Assembly: GCA_963693365.1 (NCBI GenBank)
Contig: CAVNZM010000013.1
Location: 6,944,001 to 7,008,000, forward strand
Source: Amoebidium appalachense
Lineage: Eukaryota > Ichthyosporea
Reading direction: 5' to 3'
Length of the DNA stretch: 64,000 bases
Shown: positions 52,582 through 64,000 of the stretch, piece by piece
Position numbering within the stretch: the first letter of the stretch is position 1
Layout: the number at the start of each line of letters is the position of its first letter
Program-made: the position numbers and the translations under genes
The notes under the pieces: generated by a model
Told to the model about the DNA's origin: nothing
The model's input: the letters and a program-made list of their open reading frames with translations, nothing else
Database searches by the model: none

Positions 52582-52640
52582 CCCCCCCCCCCCCCTCCCC
52601 CCCCTCCCCTTTTCTCTCCCTCCCTATAGCTCCCTCCCCT
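51480..52640. repeat. 1.1-kb polypyrimidine (CT)n-rich tract
   Basis: CT dinucleotides dominate, with regular interruptions such as CTCGAGACTCTCTCT. A segment with GGTCTCTCGATCTCTCAGTC occurs at 51764 and again at 52014, so part of the tract was duplicated. Strong purine/pyrimidine asymmetry throughout. Confidence 0.95.
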
Positions 52641-53349
52641 GAGTGGAGTTAAAAAACCTCTTCGCAATATCAGTCAGACAGTCGTCTCAGTTGCCCGGTG
52701 GCCCAATGCCTCAACACTTTGTCTAGTGCTTCACACAACACAGCGGTTGCAGTTGCCTTGCGGACGACTCGGAGTCACTCGAGGCTGGAAGTGACAGCTC
52801 ACTGACAGTTGTCTGCCTACGGCAGGCACAGCCGGGGGGGTTGTAAACAGCGTCCTCAGCAATGAGTTTGAGTCAACACTGGGTTAATTTCCATTGCTGA
52901 GTCTCTGCCTATGCATGGACATAGCCCTTTTCAGCATGTTTCCGTCCCCCACCTCTCCCCTCCCAGGCCCCGCCAGGTGTCTAGCATAATAACTGACAGG
53001 CTTTAGTATATTTTTCCAGAAGACCAGTGTGCCATGGCTTAATTGACATCCGGATACGATCGCTGACTCGGAAAGAGATTGCCACGTCATAATCTCATGA
53101 ATCTCCTCCCCCCCTCCCCCCCCCCCTCCCCCCCCCCCCCCCCCCCCGTCGCCTTTTCCCGCGGCCCAAACACCCCACCCCATGGCCATCCGATCCTTTC
53201 CCCTGCCCCCATACTCTGCCCATTTATGGGGAGGGAGTGACCTTATAATATACCGGGTCCATGTTTACGAGGTCGAATACTACGTGTCAGCTTGTGGGGG
53301 AGAGCCGGAGAATTCATGATGAAGTTCGAACCGGAGTATGTGATGGACC

Positions 53350-53395
<46 letters not shown>

Positions 53396-53876
53396 CGGGC
53401 AGGATAAGGGGAGAGAGGGCAAGCGAGATGACAACGTGACACTCCAAACATAACTTTATGATGATAATGTTTGCGTGCGCCGCGGAGTGTGTACACGTCA
53501 CAGTCTTGACTTCTGAGAAGGGCCGGGGGGGAGAAGTGGAGCAAAGAAAAAGAGAGAGACAGTCTGGAGTGCTCAAGGGGGGGGTGGGGGGGTATGTGCG
53601 TCTGAATCGAGGGGTGGGGGGGGGGGGGGGGGGGGGGGAAGGGAGAGAGGGAGGGAAGGAGAGGGAGGGAACGATAGAGAGAGAGGAGGGAGAATGAGGG
53701 CGAGGGGGGAAAGGGGGGGGTTAAAGAGAGAGGGAGAGGGAGAGGGAGAGAGACTCGGAAAGAGGGGGAGAGAGAGACTGCAGGGCTAACTTAGGGGGGA
53801 GGGACAGAGAGAGTGACTCAGAGGGAGGGACTCGGGAGCTTGAGGGGGGAGGGAGGGAGGTATATACATAGGTAGC

Positions 53877-53963
53877 CAGGTAGGGAGGGAGGGAGGGAGG
53901 GAGGGAGGGAGGGAGGGAGGGAGGGAGGGAGGGAGGGAGGGAGGGAGGGAGGGAGGGAGGGAG
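53877..53963. repeat. (GGGA)n array
   Basis: About 21 tetranucleotide units of GGGA, almost perfect. Confidence 0.97.
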
Positions 53964-55248
53964 GTAAAGATAGAGGCAGGGAGGGAGGGAGAGAGGGGGG
54001 GGGGGGAGGGGGGGAGGCATATTTGGCAGATGGAGCCTGTTTTCCGCCATGTGCCAAAGCAGCCGAGGTAAGGGTGTATTGAGACCTGTCCTCCTGGCTG
54101 AGCATGAACACGTGCATCCACACAGCCTGCCCAACAGCTTCATGCGTAGTGACTCACGTGACCCCAACTGGGCTCACAGGCCTGGACAGTGACACTGGCA
54201 CTGGCACAGTAACTCTGATCGTGACAGACTCGCACAGACATCGACGACGCAGTGTGACATACAGCCGCGATGATGCCGGGGCCATGATCTGGCCCTATGA
54301 CTTCGGGTTTGGTCATATGACAAAGTATGTGTCTTTTGATTGGCCAAGCGAGCAGAACGAAGTAAAGCTTTTGAGAAATGTAGCTACGCACAGCCGATGC
54401 ATATGAGACATGTCTCAGGCTCAGCAGTGCGGCAGCACATAGGTACAGGTGGGCTGCATTGAACATAAGAATCATACGCCAAATGATAAATGAGGCTCAA
54501 GCTAAACTTTTGTAAACAACCGCACAGAATTTTATAACGATTATGAAAAATAATTGCTGTGATTAGATCACGTCATTATTGCTTTTCATTCAGTCACAGT
54601 GGCAGTGGTACCCAATCATTTGGTTCGATACATGTTTTGCTCTAGTTTTCTAGACCCCTTAAACCTTGCAGTTGTGGGTAAGTCATTTCTTCTTACTCGT
54701 TTTTTTTCTCTTGACTGGGATTTAATGATCAGTTGATACGAAGGCAACGTGCAGCCACAGGCTACATGACCACCAGAATAACCGAATTCGAAAAAGCCAA
54801 GGTGATGAAATAAAATAAAACAACAAGTGACCAAAGGACACCAGCTGGCAAAGGTACAAGTGCCGTGTATGCATGAAACTAGTTTGCTCCAACTAGTCAG
54901 ATGCATCGATGTTGACCAGACCACACTCCGCAAGAAGACATCATTACTGCTGCTTCCCAACAGGCCCCCATCAAAACCTACCGGGGCACAGCAAGCAAGT
55001 CAGCCCTTTAAAGAGCAATGCAGACCAAAACCGAACAAGAAAACAATCCCCACGGGCCCGGCCCCTAGAAACCCCGCACAAACTGCATCTAGCTCCCTGA
55101 TAAGGTGGTCTAGTTGTGGCAGGAGACACAGGAAAACAGAATGCATATGCATGCAAGCAAACCCGGTCATTGCCATACGACTGGAGGCTAAGAACTGGCA
55201 GTCACTGGGAAAGCTCCCCGACGACCCAGTAGCCGCCCCTCCACTCAC

Positions 55249-55395
55249 GAAGTAGCTGAAGAAGTTGCAGCAGCCCACTGCCAATAGGTCGCGTAGAAGC
55301 ATAGACAGCGTGTAGAAGTTACCGTGGGTTGCAGTGGACCACCAGGCGTTGAAGAAACCACTTCTCAAGCGAGAAACTCCGCGAAAGGGAGATGC
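55249..55395 (-). CDS. Possible exon of an unknown minus-strand gene
   Basis: The frame reads SGFFNAWWSTATHGNFYTLS then MLLRDLLAVGCCNFFSYF and ends at a good donor GTGAGT at 55248. Composition resembles a membrane protein. No neighbouring exon could be linked, so this may be chance or a pseudogene fragment. Confidence 0.25.
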
Positions 55396-56355
55396 CCCCA
55401 CACTCACGTTTTTTTCCTAATTAATTGGCCCCAATGCTTTCAGTCAGCACTACTAGCCGAAATTGCAGGCAAGAGGGTGTCGAATCTTTTTTACACACTA
55501 CAATGATCCAAACCAAATTAATTTAAGTTTTTGCACGTGTAAAGGAATCATTTTTCGCTTCGTTTTGTGTGAAAAATATTCATTCTACAGAAATGCGGTG
55601 CACCCCACACGCAAGGTTTTTGGAGACTCTCTATTTTTCTGTGTACACCAATCAAATTGCGTATAGATCAAAAGATCCCCTCTAACTTTTTGGTGGTCTT
55701 GGTTGTGGGGCTCGGTTTAATTTCCTTCGACTATGTAGATTTTAATCCGATAACAGCGTTGAACAACCATGCGCTGCATGCACAGGAGGAAAAACAAAAG
55801 GGTCTACCAGTCAGTCAACAGTATTTGCAAACACGTACTCAGTTTACTGGGCCGTACAATAATGACACAGTTATTGATCGCCAACAATTCAATTTTCACC
55901 TTCGAATGTGATTATATGATTAGGATGCAAAGGCATAGGAACATAACCGCAACGCCGCAGCCAAAATACCTCACCTATGTTTTCTATTATTTTACCATTC
56001 ATAAGTTTACACGTTCGTGAATTCGCTTTGTTTTTCATGCTCATATGGTGATACAAAACACGACTTTAGTTAACAAGCAAAGAAGAAGAAACTCCATTTC
56101 CAAACAACGCGCCCCAAAGTTGGCTATTTAGGAGGTACCCAGCTGACCATCTCCATCCAATCAGCATAAGCCATAGGAAATTCCGGCGTTGCTACGAAAC
56201 CAATGAGATGCGTCCGTCGCACAAAAGCTTGCGACAACAAGCATAAAGCTCTCGTCAATGACCCATGCCCATTCAGTTGGTTGGGGCTTGGGCTTCGTTT
56301 TAGGGTCATTGTTTTGTCTTGCTGTGAGCTTCCTGGGGCTCAGTTGAGGTTGAGA

Positions 56356-57817
56356 ATGAGGTCCCTTTTTGCTTCTACCGTCGCCGGCCTAGCCGCTCTT
56401 GGCGTGGTAGCTGGATATGGGTTCGATAATCCCGATGATAACAAGGCGGTATGTACCAAGATCCTGGCAAGCTTTTGCATCGTACCCCCCTGGGTGATCC
56501 TGCTTTTGGGGGGGGTAGGAAAAGTTGGTTTATAATTTTGCTCTCGCAACAAGGGCAACCTGAGCTATACTGTTTAGCATGGTCAGCAACTCTCATGTGC
56601 ACCTGTTGACCACATCTACAACTATGCACACCTTTCCCTCCCCACATCCAGCAGAGATCCCCTTTTCGTACATACCAACCACCAATCATCTCTTCTATTA
56701 CATGCATCCCCCCTTCCTCCCCTCCCCCCTCCCCCCTCCCCCCTCTCTCCCCTCCCCCCCCCCCCCCCCCCCCCCCCCTTCTTCCCCCCCCCCCCGCCCC
56801 CGTCTTCCTTCCAGGATCCTTTCTCCCACCTTCCAACCATCGCGATCACAACGAACTACCACTTACTACCCCCAGCACCACGTTTCCTCATTGTCGCTCT
56901 TTAGTGGGCACCAACTCACCATACACTGTGTGCAGATGTACGAGCGCAACCAGCAAGAGCGCGAGGAGTACTTTGTCATGAACCCCTTCAACGCAAACGC
57001 TTTTGCCTCCTAATGCTGAGGTGAGCCCCTTCCCCTCCCCCCTCCCCCCTCCCCCCCCCACCCCCACCCCCACCCCCACCCACCCACCCACCCACCCACC
57101 CACCCGGCAGAACAACAACAACACACGTACACCCACACACATGCAAGTACACACACACCCTCCAGAAAAAAACGACGACCAAAACCACCACTACCACCAC
57201 AAGACTCTCAATGCACACTGGCGTCATCCTCTACAACACACATCAGCACAGTTGCCAAAAGGAAAGGTTGAATGAAAGTTTAGAAGTTACCAAATTTCCC
57301 TTGGTCTCAGAAGTCAACTAAAGCAGGTTTTGGAGCCTAGAACATACAGGAGCAGTGATCGGAGGGGTTGTTTTGGGAAGGGGTGATCGGAGGGGATGCT
57401 TTGGGAAGGGGATTCGTCCATTGTTGCTACTGTTTCCTAACACACCCACCCATGCAGACACTGCCTAAGAACTTCAACTGGTGCAAGTTGGAGGATGGCC
57501 GCAGTCTGTGCACACCGTCATGGAACCAGCACATTCCCACGTACTGCGGTAGCTGCTGGGCCCACGCCACACTCAGCATGTTGCAGGATCGCATGTTCAT
57601 CATGCAGGTGGGTGCGCATGTCTGGTGTTATGTGTGTGGGTTTGTTTTTTTTGGTGGCAGGGCGGGGGGGGGGGGGGGGGGGGGGGGAGGGGGGAGTGGT
57701 CATTGTGTACACGTTTGTGTGGTAGTATCATACGGTGAGGGGGAGGAGAGGGAGGAATGGGGTTTAGCATTATACGGGTGAGTGAGTGCTTAGTTGCACC
57801 GTGGCGCTGCTGCGTAT

Positions 57818-57850
<33 letters not shown>

Positions 57851-59292
57851 GGTCAGTGTGTACACGTTTGTGTGGTAGTATCATACGGTGAGGGGGAGGA
57901 GAGGGAGGAATGGGGTTTAGCATTATACGGGTGAGTGAGTGCTTAGTTGCACCGTGGCGCTGCTGCGTATGTGAGTGTGTGTGTGTATTCTTTGGCACAA
58001 GCAAAATTGGTACTGTTGTCAATCAATGGGATAGCATACGATTGCCCACACGTGACAAGACGAGTGATAACTTGCCAAACCTAACACCTTCCTCCCCTTC
58101 TTCCCCTTCCTCCCCCCCCCCCCCCCCCCCCCCTTGGGGTTTTCCATCCATTCCACAGCAAGGAAAAGAGACCCCCGTGATGCTTTCCCGTCAGACCATT
58201 CTTGACTGTGCGCCATTTCTCAACATGAGCCATGGGTGCCATGGCGGTAGTCCCCAGGACGTAATGAAGTACATGCACAAGAGACCCATCCCCGATGAGT
58301 CGTGCAATCCGTACCGTGCCGAGGATTACACCCGCGTAAAAATCCCCCCCCCCCCCCACCCACCCACCCACCCACCCACCCCGCCCACGGCCCCACCCAG
58401 CCCTGCCCAATGGCATGTCCGCCTGCCCCGTCCACCCTATGTACATGGCATCCCGTGCTCGTGCGTCGGAGTTCATAACGAAGGGAAAAGGTTAAGTTTT
58501 CGTTTTACACTATCGGTTGCCGCTTTTTCCATTATTTGCCCATGTATTGCCAAATTATAGTGTCATTTCCCTAAATTGCCTGTACATGGTTACTGTCCCC
58601 ACGCATCCCCCCTCCCTCTCCCCCCTCCTCCTCCTCCCCCCCCCCCCCCCTCCCCCCCCCCCCCGGTTTCCCCTTTCCCCTTCTCCTCCTCCTCCTCCTT
58701 CTCCTCTCCCGATGTCCCAGCACTAGACCCCACTCCTTACCGTCTAGCAGATGTCCTTTTTGGTTTCAAGTGACCCTAAGCGTAATTTTCCTCCTGGTCC
58801 ACCATTTGCCCCCCCCCCCCCCCCCCCCCCCCTCTCCCCCCCCCCCCCCGGAGCATTCACCCCACCCGGTAGCAACCCCCGGCCCTCGCCCCCGCTCGTC
58901 CCTTGTCCAGTTCTGTTCACTGTTTCTATCTGCAACAAGTTCTCGTTGAATAGTGCCAATATCGAGGTTTGTGGTAACACATGCTAAACCGTTTTCTTCC
59001 CTCGTCGTCCCCTTCCCCATGCACACACACACACACACACACACACACCCATGAACGTACAGTTTGGTACGAACGCAACCACATGCCCGTACGAGGGCTA
59101 CTGCGCCAACTGCATGCTCAAGACGAAGGACGGCAAGAGGGTTAATGAGTGCTGGCCCGTGGTCAAGCCCATCCGTTACACGGTTAAGGACTTTGGCCCC
59201 CTGCCCACGAAAAATGTCGATGCCATGATGGTGGAGATCTTTGTGCACGGCCCAATAGCTTGTGGTGAGTTACTTACCCCCTCCCCCCCTCC

Positions 59293-59341
<49 letters not shown>

Positions 59342-60531
59342 CACACACGCTTTCACAGTGACATACACACACACACAACCTTGCACCCGCCCTCCCCCCC
59401 CTCCCCCCTCCCCTCTAAAAGGAAGAAGAAGAAATAAGCACACGGCACACATCATCACACAAATGCACGTGCACCCTTCTAACTAACCATTTCCAATTTA
59501 TCGATCAGGTGGAGCCACGTATCAGTGCAGAGCAATAAATCCTCAAATCCCCCCCATCCACCTCTCTCCCCATCCACCCACACACTCCACTCCACCACAC
59601 CTACCCCGGTCCTTTCCCTCTTGCTTCCCTTTACACACACACATACACACATACACACACACACTAACCTTTTTACCCCCTACAGGTGTTGATTCCTACG
59701 ATGACTTCATTTACAACTACCGTGGTGGTGTGTGGAAGAAGCAGCCCAACGTCACAGCCATTGATCACGTGGTGGAGGTGGTTGGGTGGGGGGAGACAGC
59801 AGAGGATGGCCCATATTGGGTGGTCCGCAACTCGTGGGGTGAGTGTGTCCACGTCTTTCAGTAACACGTAAATACACACACATGTACACGCATCCACCAG
59901 GTACGCAAGCACAAACATCTGGGCACAAGCAGACAAAATCTGTATGCTCACACATCGCAATGTCCGTCACCCTTACCCCCACACAACCTTCCTCCTTCAT
60001 TTCCTTCCCCTTGCCCTTTCCTCCCTCCCCCCCCCCCCCCCCTTTTCCCCCTTCCCTCCCTGAGGATGGGCTCTGCTAATGACGCATACTGTGCGCATTG
60101 CTGATGTTGCATACTTGAATATTTGCCTTTGCATGTGTCCTGCACCATGCTTCTCATCGTGTATGTGTACTTTGTACCGTGTTCCGCATTTAAACCCCCC
60201 TCCCTCTCCCTCCCCCCTCCCTCCCCCCACTTACACATGATCTGTTTCACGAACGCCTGTCCCACATGGAGTCCCGATCTAGACCACTGCCATCCTGATC
60301 GTTTTCTCACCGTCTCATTGCATGGCAGGTACCTATTGGGGCGAGAAGGGCTTCTTCAAGATTCCCCGCGGAAACAATGCACTGGCATTGGAGGAGGACT
60401 GCTGGTTCGGTGTTCCTGATTGGTCGATTGAGAAGGCAGTAGATGAGGGCAAATTGTGCGGCAGCATGTATGGCCTCGTGCCCAACCCGGATGCCAAGAA
60501 AAAGGATGACGACATAGATCTGGAGCTTTAA
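56356..60531 (+). CDS. CTSZ: Cathepsin X/Z-like papain-family cysteine protease, 7 exons, frameshift in exon 2
   Basis: Exons 56356-56448, 56936-57020, 57458-57607, 58159-58335, 59063-59264, 59686-59838 and 60329-60531, all GT-AG. Exon 1 gives a signal peptide (MRSLFASTVAGLAALGVVAG). Exon 3 has NQHIPTYCGSCWAH, the catalytic Cys with the HIP insertion that marks cathepsin X (human form HIPQYCGSCWAH). Exon 6 has the catalytic His in AIDHVVEVVGWG and Asn in VVRNSWG. EEDCWFGVPDW in exon 7 matches the family end, followed by a 30-residue Cys-containing and acidic tail (KKKDDDIDLEL). Family members are lysosomal or secreted carboxypeptidases. Exon 2 is 85 bp: its opening frame hits TAA at 57011, while LLPPNAE, one frame over, joins exon 3 perfectly. 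Apart from that the gene looks intact, about 353 residues. Confidence 0.88.
57697..57971. repeat. Direct duplication of 122 bp in cathepsin intron 3
   Basis: The segment from TGGTCATTGTGTACACGTTT (57697-57818) is repeated at 57850-57971 with period 153, one change seen. The two copies are separated by a G-run that itself precedes copy 1, so the run was part of the duplicated block. Confidence 0.93.
60059..60205 (+). mobile_element. SINE-like repeat in the cathepsin intron, plus strand
   Basis: Begins CTGAGGATGGGCTCTGCTAA and ends CGTGTTCCGCATTTAAACCC in a C-rich run. It is the only clear plus-strand copy and lies in the only plus-strand split gene resolved, so it too is sense to its host. 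Confidence 0.75.
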
Positions 60532-61010
60532 AAAAAATGAAAATATTATATGTACGAAGAAGGATTTTGAAATGTTGAATAGGACGACTTGCCTCTTTTT
60601 TAGAATATTTCGCAAGGGAAGTTAGCCTTTTTCGACAAAGATTGCTCTTGGACAGTTTGTGGAAGTATTTGAACGCAAGGAGTTGCTTTTTAGGTTCCGG
60701 AAGGGGAAATCACATCCGTATCTGCCATCATACACGTTGTTTGTGGGAGGGCTTTCACCCTTTTTTGTTCTTTTGTTTCTGGAGCCCTTTCCAGTAGTTT
60801 AGTTGGGTCAGGTGTTTTTCTTGTAAAATAGTTAGAACAAAAAGAAAGACTGCAGAAAGAAAGAAAGGTGTGAATGTTTCCAAACACGCAAGCATGCGGC
60901 ATCAAAAGTCCTAATCCCGTAGCCACAGTGTGGTATCTGTTCTCGATAAAATGACCAAAAGACAGAAAAGTCAAACCTTTTCTCACACCCATAGATCATG
61001 CCCCCCTCTC

Positions 61011-61055
<45 letters not shown>

Positions 61056-61585
61056 ACACACACATGCCCATATGACTGTGCACGCCATCCGCTCCTTTCC
61101 CATATAACTTCGATTGTTGGCAACACTGCATGTACGGCACATGTTGCATAACGTACCGAGCCTCAGACACCATTGTGCCCACGGGGACAGTGTTTGTGCG
61201 CGGTGGTGTGCTTAGTATCTGGTACAGGCACTAATAGTATGTGCACACTGTCAGCATGTGCTATTCCGATGTTCTGTGGAGCTCTTGCCACCCCATAGTA
61301 CATGTGGTGTCCAGCCTTACGTTACGTGTCGAAGCACTCCCCCGGTGGGAGTTTGGGTGGGTGGGTTGGGGTTGCGTTTTTGTGTGGGTGGGTGGGGAGG
61401 GGGAGGAGGGGGGGCTTCAACCTGACTGCCATCTGAAACAAAACTCAGACTGAGTGCGCACATATGTATACGGGCACCCAGTACTGGTACCATATACAAC
61501 TTTTCAATGCTGAAAAGTTAGGAAGTACATAAAATCTCTCGCAATCACCCAGGCACCCAAACATAAACGGTAGACGCTGCCTTCT
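60532..61585. other. 3' flank of the cathepsin gene
   Basis: An A-rich stretch follows the TAA. No gene is seen. It contains a C-run plus (CA)n at 61010-61063 like the neighbouring introns, so further exons or a trailing gene cannot be excluded. Confidence 0.4.
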
Positions 61586-61589
61586 CTCT

Positions 61590-62183
61590 CGGTGTTGTTC
61601 TGCAGTAAAATACCTTATGAACGGTTTGGCAGTGCTACTAGATGAAGCGGGTGGGGTTGTTTTGTTTGTGCGATTGACAGTGGTGATTGGAGGGGGGGGG
61701 GGGGGGGGGGGGGGGAGGTGCACCTGTGTGGCTGTGTTTGTGTGTGTGTGTGTGTTTGTGGGAGCGGGGAAGGTTAGAAAGGAGGGCGAAAGGGGTGAAT
61801 ATAGGTTGTTGGAATTTTTGTTCTTAGTTTGGCAGTAGGGGTGTGCCTTGTTGTGCAGGTGAATGGACGTGTTTGTGGGACAGAGGGGGTGGGCAATGGG
61901 GAGGGGGGCACACCACCTGACCACCACTGCCAACCTATGGAACAGAAACCCCAACAACCTTAGTTCACCCCTTTTGCCCTCCTCTCTACCCTTCCCCGCT
62001 CACACGGAACAAACACACAAACACAGTCACACACATGCCCCCCCCCCACACACACACACACCTTTTCCCCTCTCTCTTTCCCCCCTCTAATCACCACAAT
62101 CGCACAAACAATACAACCCCAGCCGCTTCATCTAATAGCACCAAACCGCTCGTAATGGTTTTTTACTGCAGAAGGACACCGGG
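61590..62183. repeat. Large imperfect inverted repeat, arms of about 240 bp
   Basis: The left arm (61590-61835) contains TTCTGCAGTAAAATACCTTA and CTACTAGATGAAGCGGGTGG. The right arm (61938-62183) reads, on the minus strand, TTCTGCAGTAAAAAACCATT and CTATTAGATGAAGCGGCTGG. Pairing continues inward to GTTTGGCAGTAGGG opposite CCACTGCCAACC, leaving a spacer of roughly 100 bases. Confidence 0.85.
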
Positions 62184-62203
62184 AGAGAAGCCAGCGTGCG
62201 CCC

Positions 62204-62258
<55 letters not shown>
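62204..62258. repeat. G-run of about 55 bases
   Basis: One of the longest homopolymers in the window. Others include 15241-15287, 31379-31420, 28240-28274 and 19379-19426. Run lengths in any assembly should be treated as approximate. Confidence 0.95.
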
Positions 62259-62259
<1 letters not shown>

Positions 62260-63319
62260 GGAGATGGGGTGGGAGGGGGATCCGGGCTGGAAGGGGGGCA
62301 GATCAGGCAGGGAGGGAGGGGGGAGAGGGGGGATATTTCGACTCCGAATCTGGACGGAGGGATGAGAGGGGAAGTGGAAAGGAACATGCTCCAACGAGAT
62401 GCTCAATGTATCATGCTAGCACTTGCACGTGATACCTGTGACATATGAGGGTGTTTGAATGTGCACGTGTATGCCGTATAGTGGGTTGTCACGTTGTTAG
62501 TAGGTTGTGCGATGCTGATGCTGCTGCCTGCATGTCATTTTTTCTTTCTTTCCTTCTTTGTTGTGTTTGCCCCTTTATTTCTTTCTTTTTCTCTTTTGCC
62601 CCTTCCTTTCTTTTTCAAACTTATTAGGGAAGGAAAGAAGGGGGAGAAAGGGGAGAGGGGGGGGGGGGGGGGGGGGGGGGCTACGGGCAGGTGTCAGAAA
62701 CGGTTTTCTGGCTCGGAAAAAACATGCACTTTGGTGTTCTGTTCGGTGTCTAAAGAACTTATCTATACCTTTTGATTGATAGCATGCGGATAATTTTCAG
62801 TTTCTCTTTAGCGAATAGTCGTGGGGCGGCAACTGTCTGTCCTGAACCACACATCAGTCCCAACCCTCAAGAACCAACCTGCACACACCTAAAACAGATG
62901 TGTGCACAACCAAAGGAATTTCCACCCCGACATACAATGACCAACACTTGCCCATACTATGCATGTGCATGTCTTTCTGCCGGGTTGTGGGACCGGAGGA
63001 CAACATAACGCCCAATCCCCATTTGAATATGTACCCACGGTGGGCCCTCCATCTCCATTCTCATAGGGGCAAACAGAGTGAATGCCCCACACCCTAACGG
63101 ACCGTGTGTGAATATCCGTTATTCGTTCTCTCGACTTGGTTTACTAGAACCGATGGAGGTGTAAGTATGTGCTGCATACTTCAGATGCAAGAGAGGAATT
63201 TACGAGCAAGCCAATACTAAGTGCATATTAACGCCTATGCCATACCCGAACACTTAATGAAATTTATGCACATATTCAGCTTGGGTAACTGGCAGAATTA
63301 AAGAAAACAACCAAAGTAC

Positions 63320-63530
63320 TCACATACCCTGCCACTGTAGTAGACAGTTGTAAGGCGATAGGCAAAGTTTGACACAAAAATTCACAGCTATGCACATGCT
63401 TTCAAAAAAATGTTTAGCACAATAGTTGCACCAACGGTGGTGAAAGCAAGGGTTACAAGGCCACTGCATATGAGAGAAAGAGCAAAAGAGCTCGAGAGAA
63501 AAAGTGGTAACCCCCCCCCCCCCCCCCCCC
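63320..63530 (-). mobile_element. Non-LTR retrotransposon fragment with terminal zinc cluster
   Basis: The minus strand reads CNPCFHHRWCNYCAKHF, clearly related to CNSCFHRRWCHFCAELF at 10860-10960, and the flanking DNA is alignable over about 150 bases at perhaps 70% identity. The reading frame is interrupted around it. Confidence 0.55.
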
Positions 63531-64000
63531 CGCCCGCCCGCCCCTCCCATTCTCGTCCCCCCCCCCCTCCCTCCTGCCCCCCCCCCCCCCCCCTTCCTCC
63601 TGCGGGGGGTCTGGCAGTATTCATTAGAATACAGATATGGAAGGCCCAGAGTCTCTTGCCTCCCTGCTGATTTCTAAGCCTAAATGTGGTATGACCTAAC
63701 CTCCCGTATATTCCTGTTCCTGCCACCATTGCCCCGTCTGTTCTCGCATCTCATTGGCTGGTGCAGAACCGCAAATCTGAACTCAGCAGTGCAGCTTAAC
63801 CTTGCCACCCTGGATGTGGGGGGTAGGGGAAGGGTGGGATGGGGGTTGCGGAGGGCGGGGAGGGGGAGGGGGGGGGGGGGGGGGTAAACCGAGTCCGGGA
63901 CTTGCTATCTACCCACCTCCCCCCCCCCCCCTCCCTCCCTCCCTCCCTCCCTCCCTTCCTCCCCCCCCCCCCCCCCTCCCCCCGCCCTGCCGCCTCCCTC
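63531..64000. other. Low-complexity right end
   Basis: C-runs and CCCT-type repeats with a short unique stretch (63600-63830). No gene seen. Confidence 0.5.

Larger units (their letters stand above)
52641..56355. other. Gene-poor region upstream of the cathepsin gene
   Basis: Holds (GA)n at 53350-53392, a (GGGA)n array at 53877-53963 and unremarkable sequence beyond. One possible minus-strand exon is noted at 55249-55395. Two CCAAT words (56157 and 56200) precede the cathepsin start and may belong to its promoter. Confidence 0.4.

Noticed and set aside
51342-52667. Ser-Leu and Glu-Arg frames up to 296 codons
   Set aside because: Explained entirely by the CT-rich tract.

Overview
This window is nuclear DNA of a eukaryote. 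Its genes are split by GT-AG introns, coding exons are 12-202 bp, and introns are full of (GT)n/(CA)n, (GA)n and very long G or C runs. All three standard stop codons end a gene (TAG, TGA, TAA), so the standard code fits. I cannot name the species; a repeat-rich unicellular eukaryote (protist) is my best guess.

Layout. (1) Bases 1-190: open frame on the + strand that may be the 3' end of a gene starting outside the window. (2) 652-8807, minus strand: a gene for a protein of four CBS motifs (SNF4/AMPK-gamma-like), at least 10 exons. (3) 8808-13261: intergenic DNA with a perfect 112-bp tandem duplication and the decayed 3' half of a non-LTR retrotransposon. (4) 13262-44832, minus strand: a complete P5A-type ATPase gene (ATP13A1/Spf1 family). 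I resolved 40 exons by hand; they join in frame into 1,399 codons plus stop, spread over 31.6 kb. (5) 44833-48046: intergenic. (6) 48047-49300, minus strand: an intronless 417-residue protein with eight predicted membrane segments and no family I recognise. (7) 49301-56355: mostly gene-free, with a 1.1-kb CT-rich tract. (8) 56356-60531, plus strand: a cathepsin X/Z-like cysteine protease gene of 7 exons, one of which carries an apparent one-base frameshift. (9) 60532-64000: gene-free, with a large inverted repeat and a second fragment of the retrotransposon family.

The P5A ATPase is an ER membrane protein, the cathepsin has a signal peptide, and the 417-residue protein is membrane-embedded, so three of the four recognised genes concern membranes or the secretory route. 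Nothing shows that they work together.

The most unusual aspect is the introns. C-runs on the transcribed sense strand begin a few bases after many 5' splice sites, and sense (CA)n often runs up to the 3' splice site. A dispersed SINE-like repeat ending in poly(C) lies in sense orientation in every intron copy I found, on both strands. Several minisatellites contain copies of the neighbouring splice site itself.
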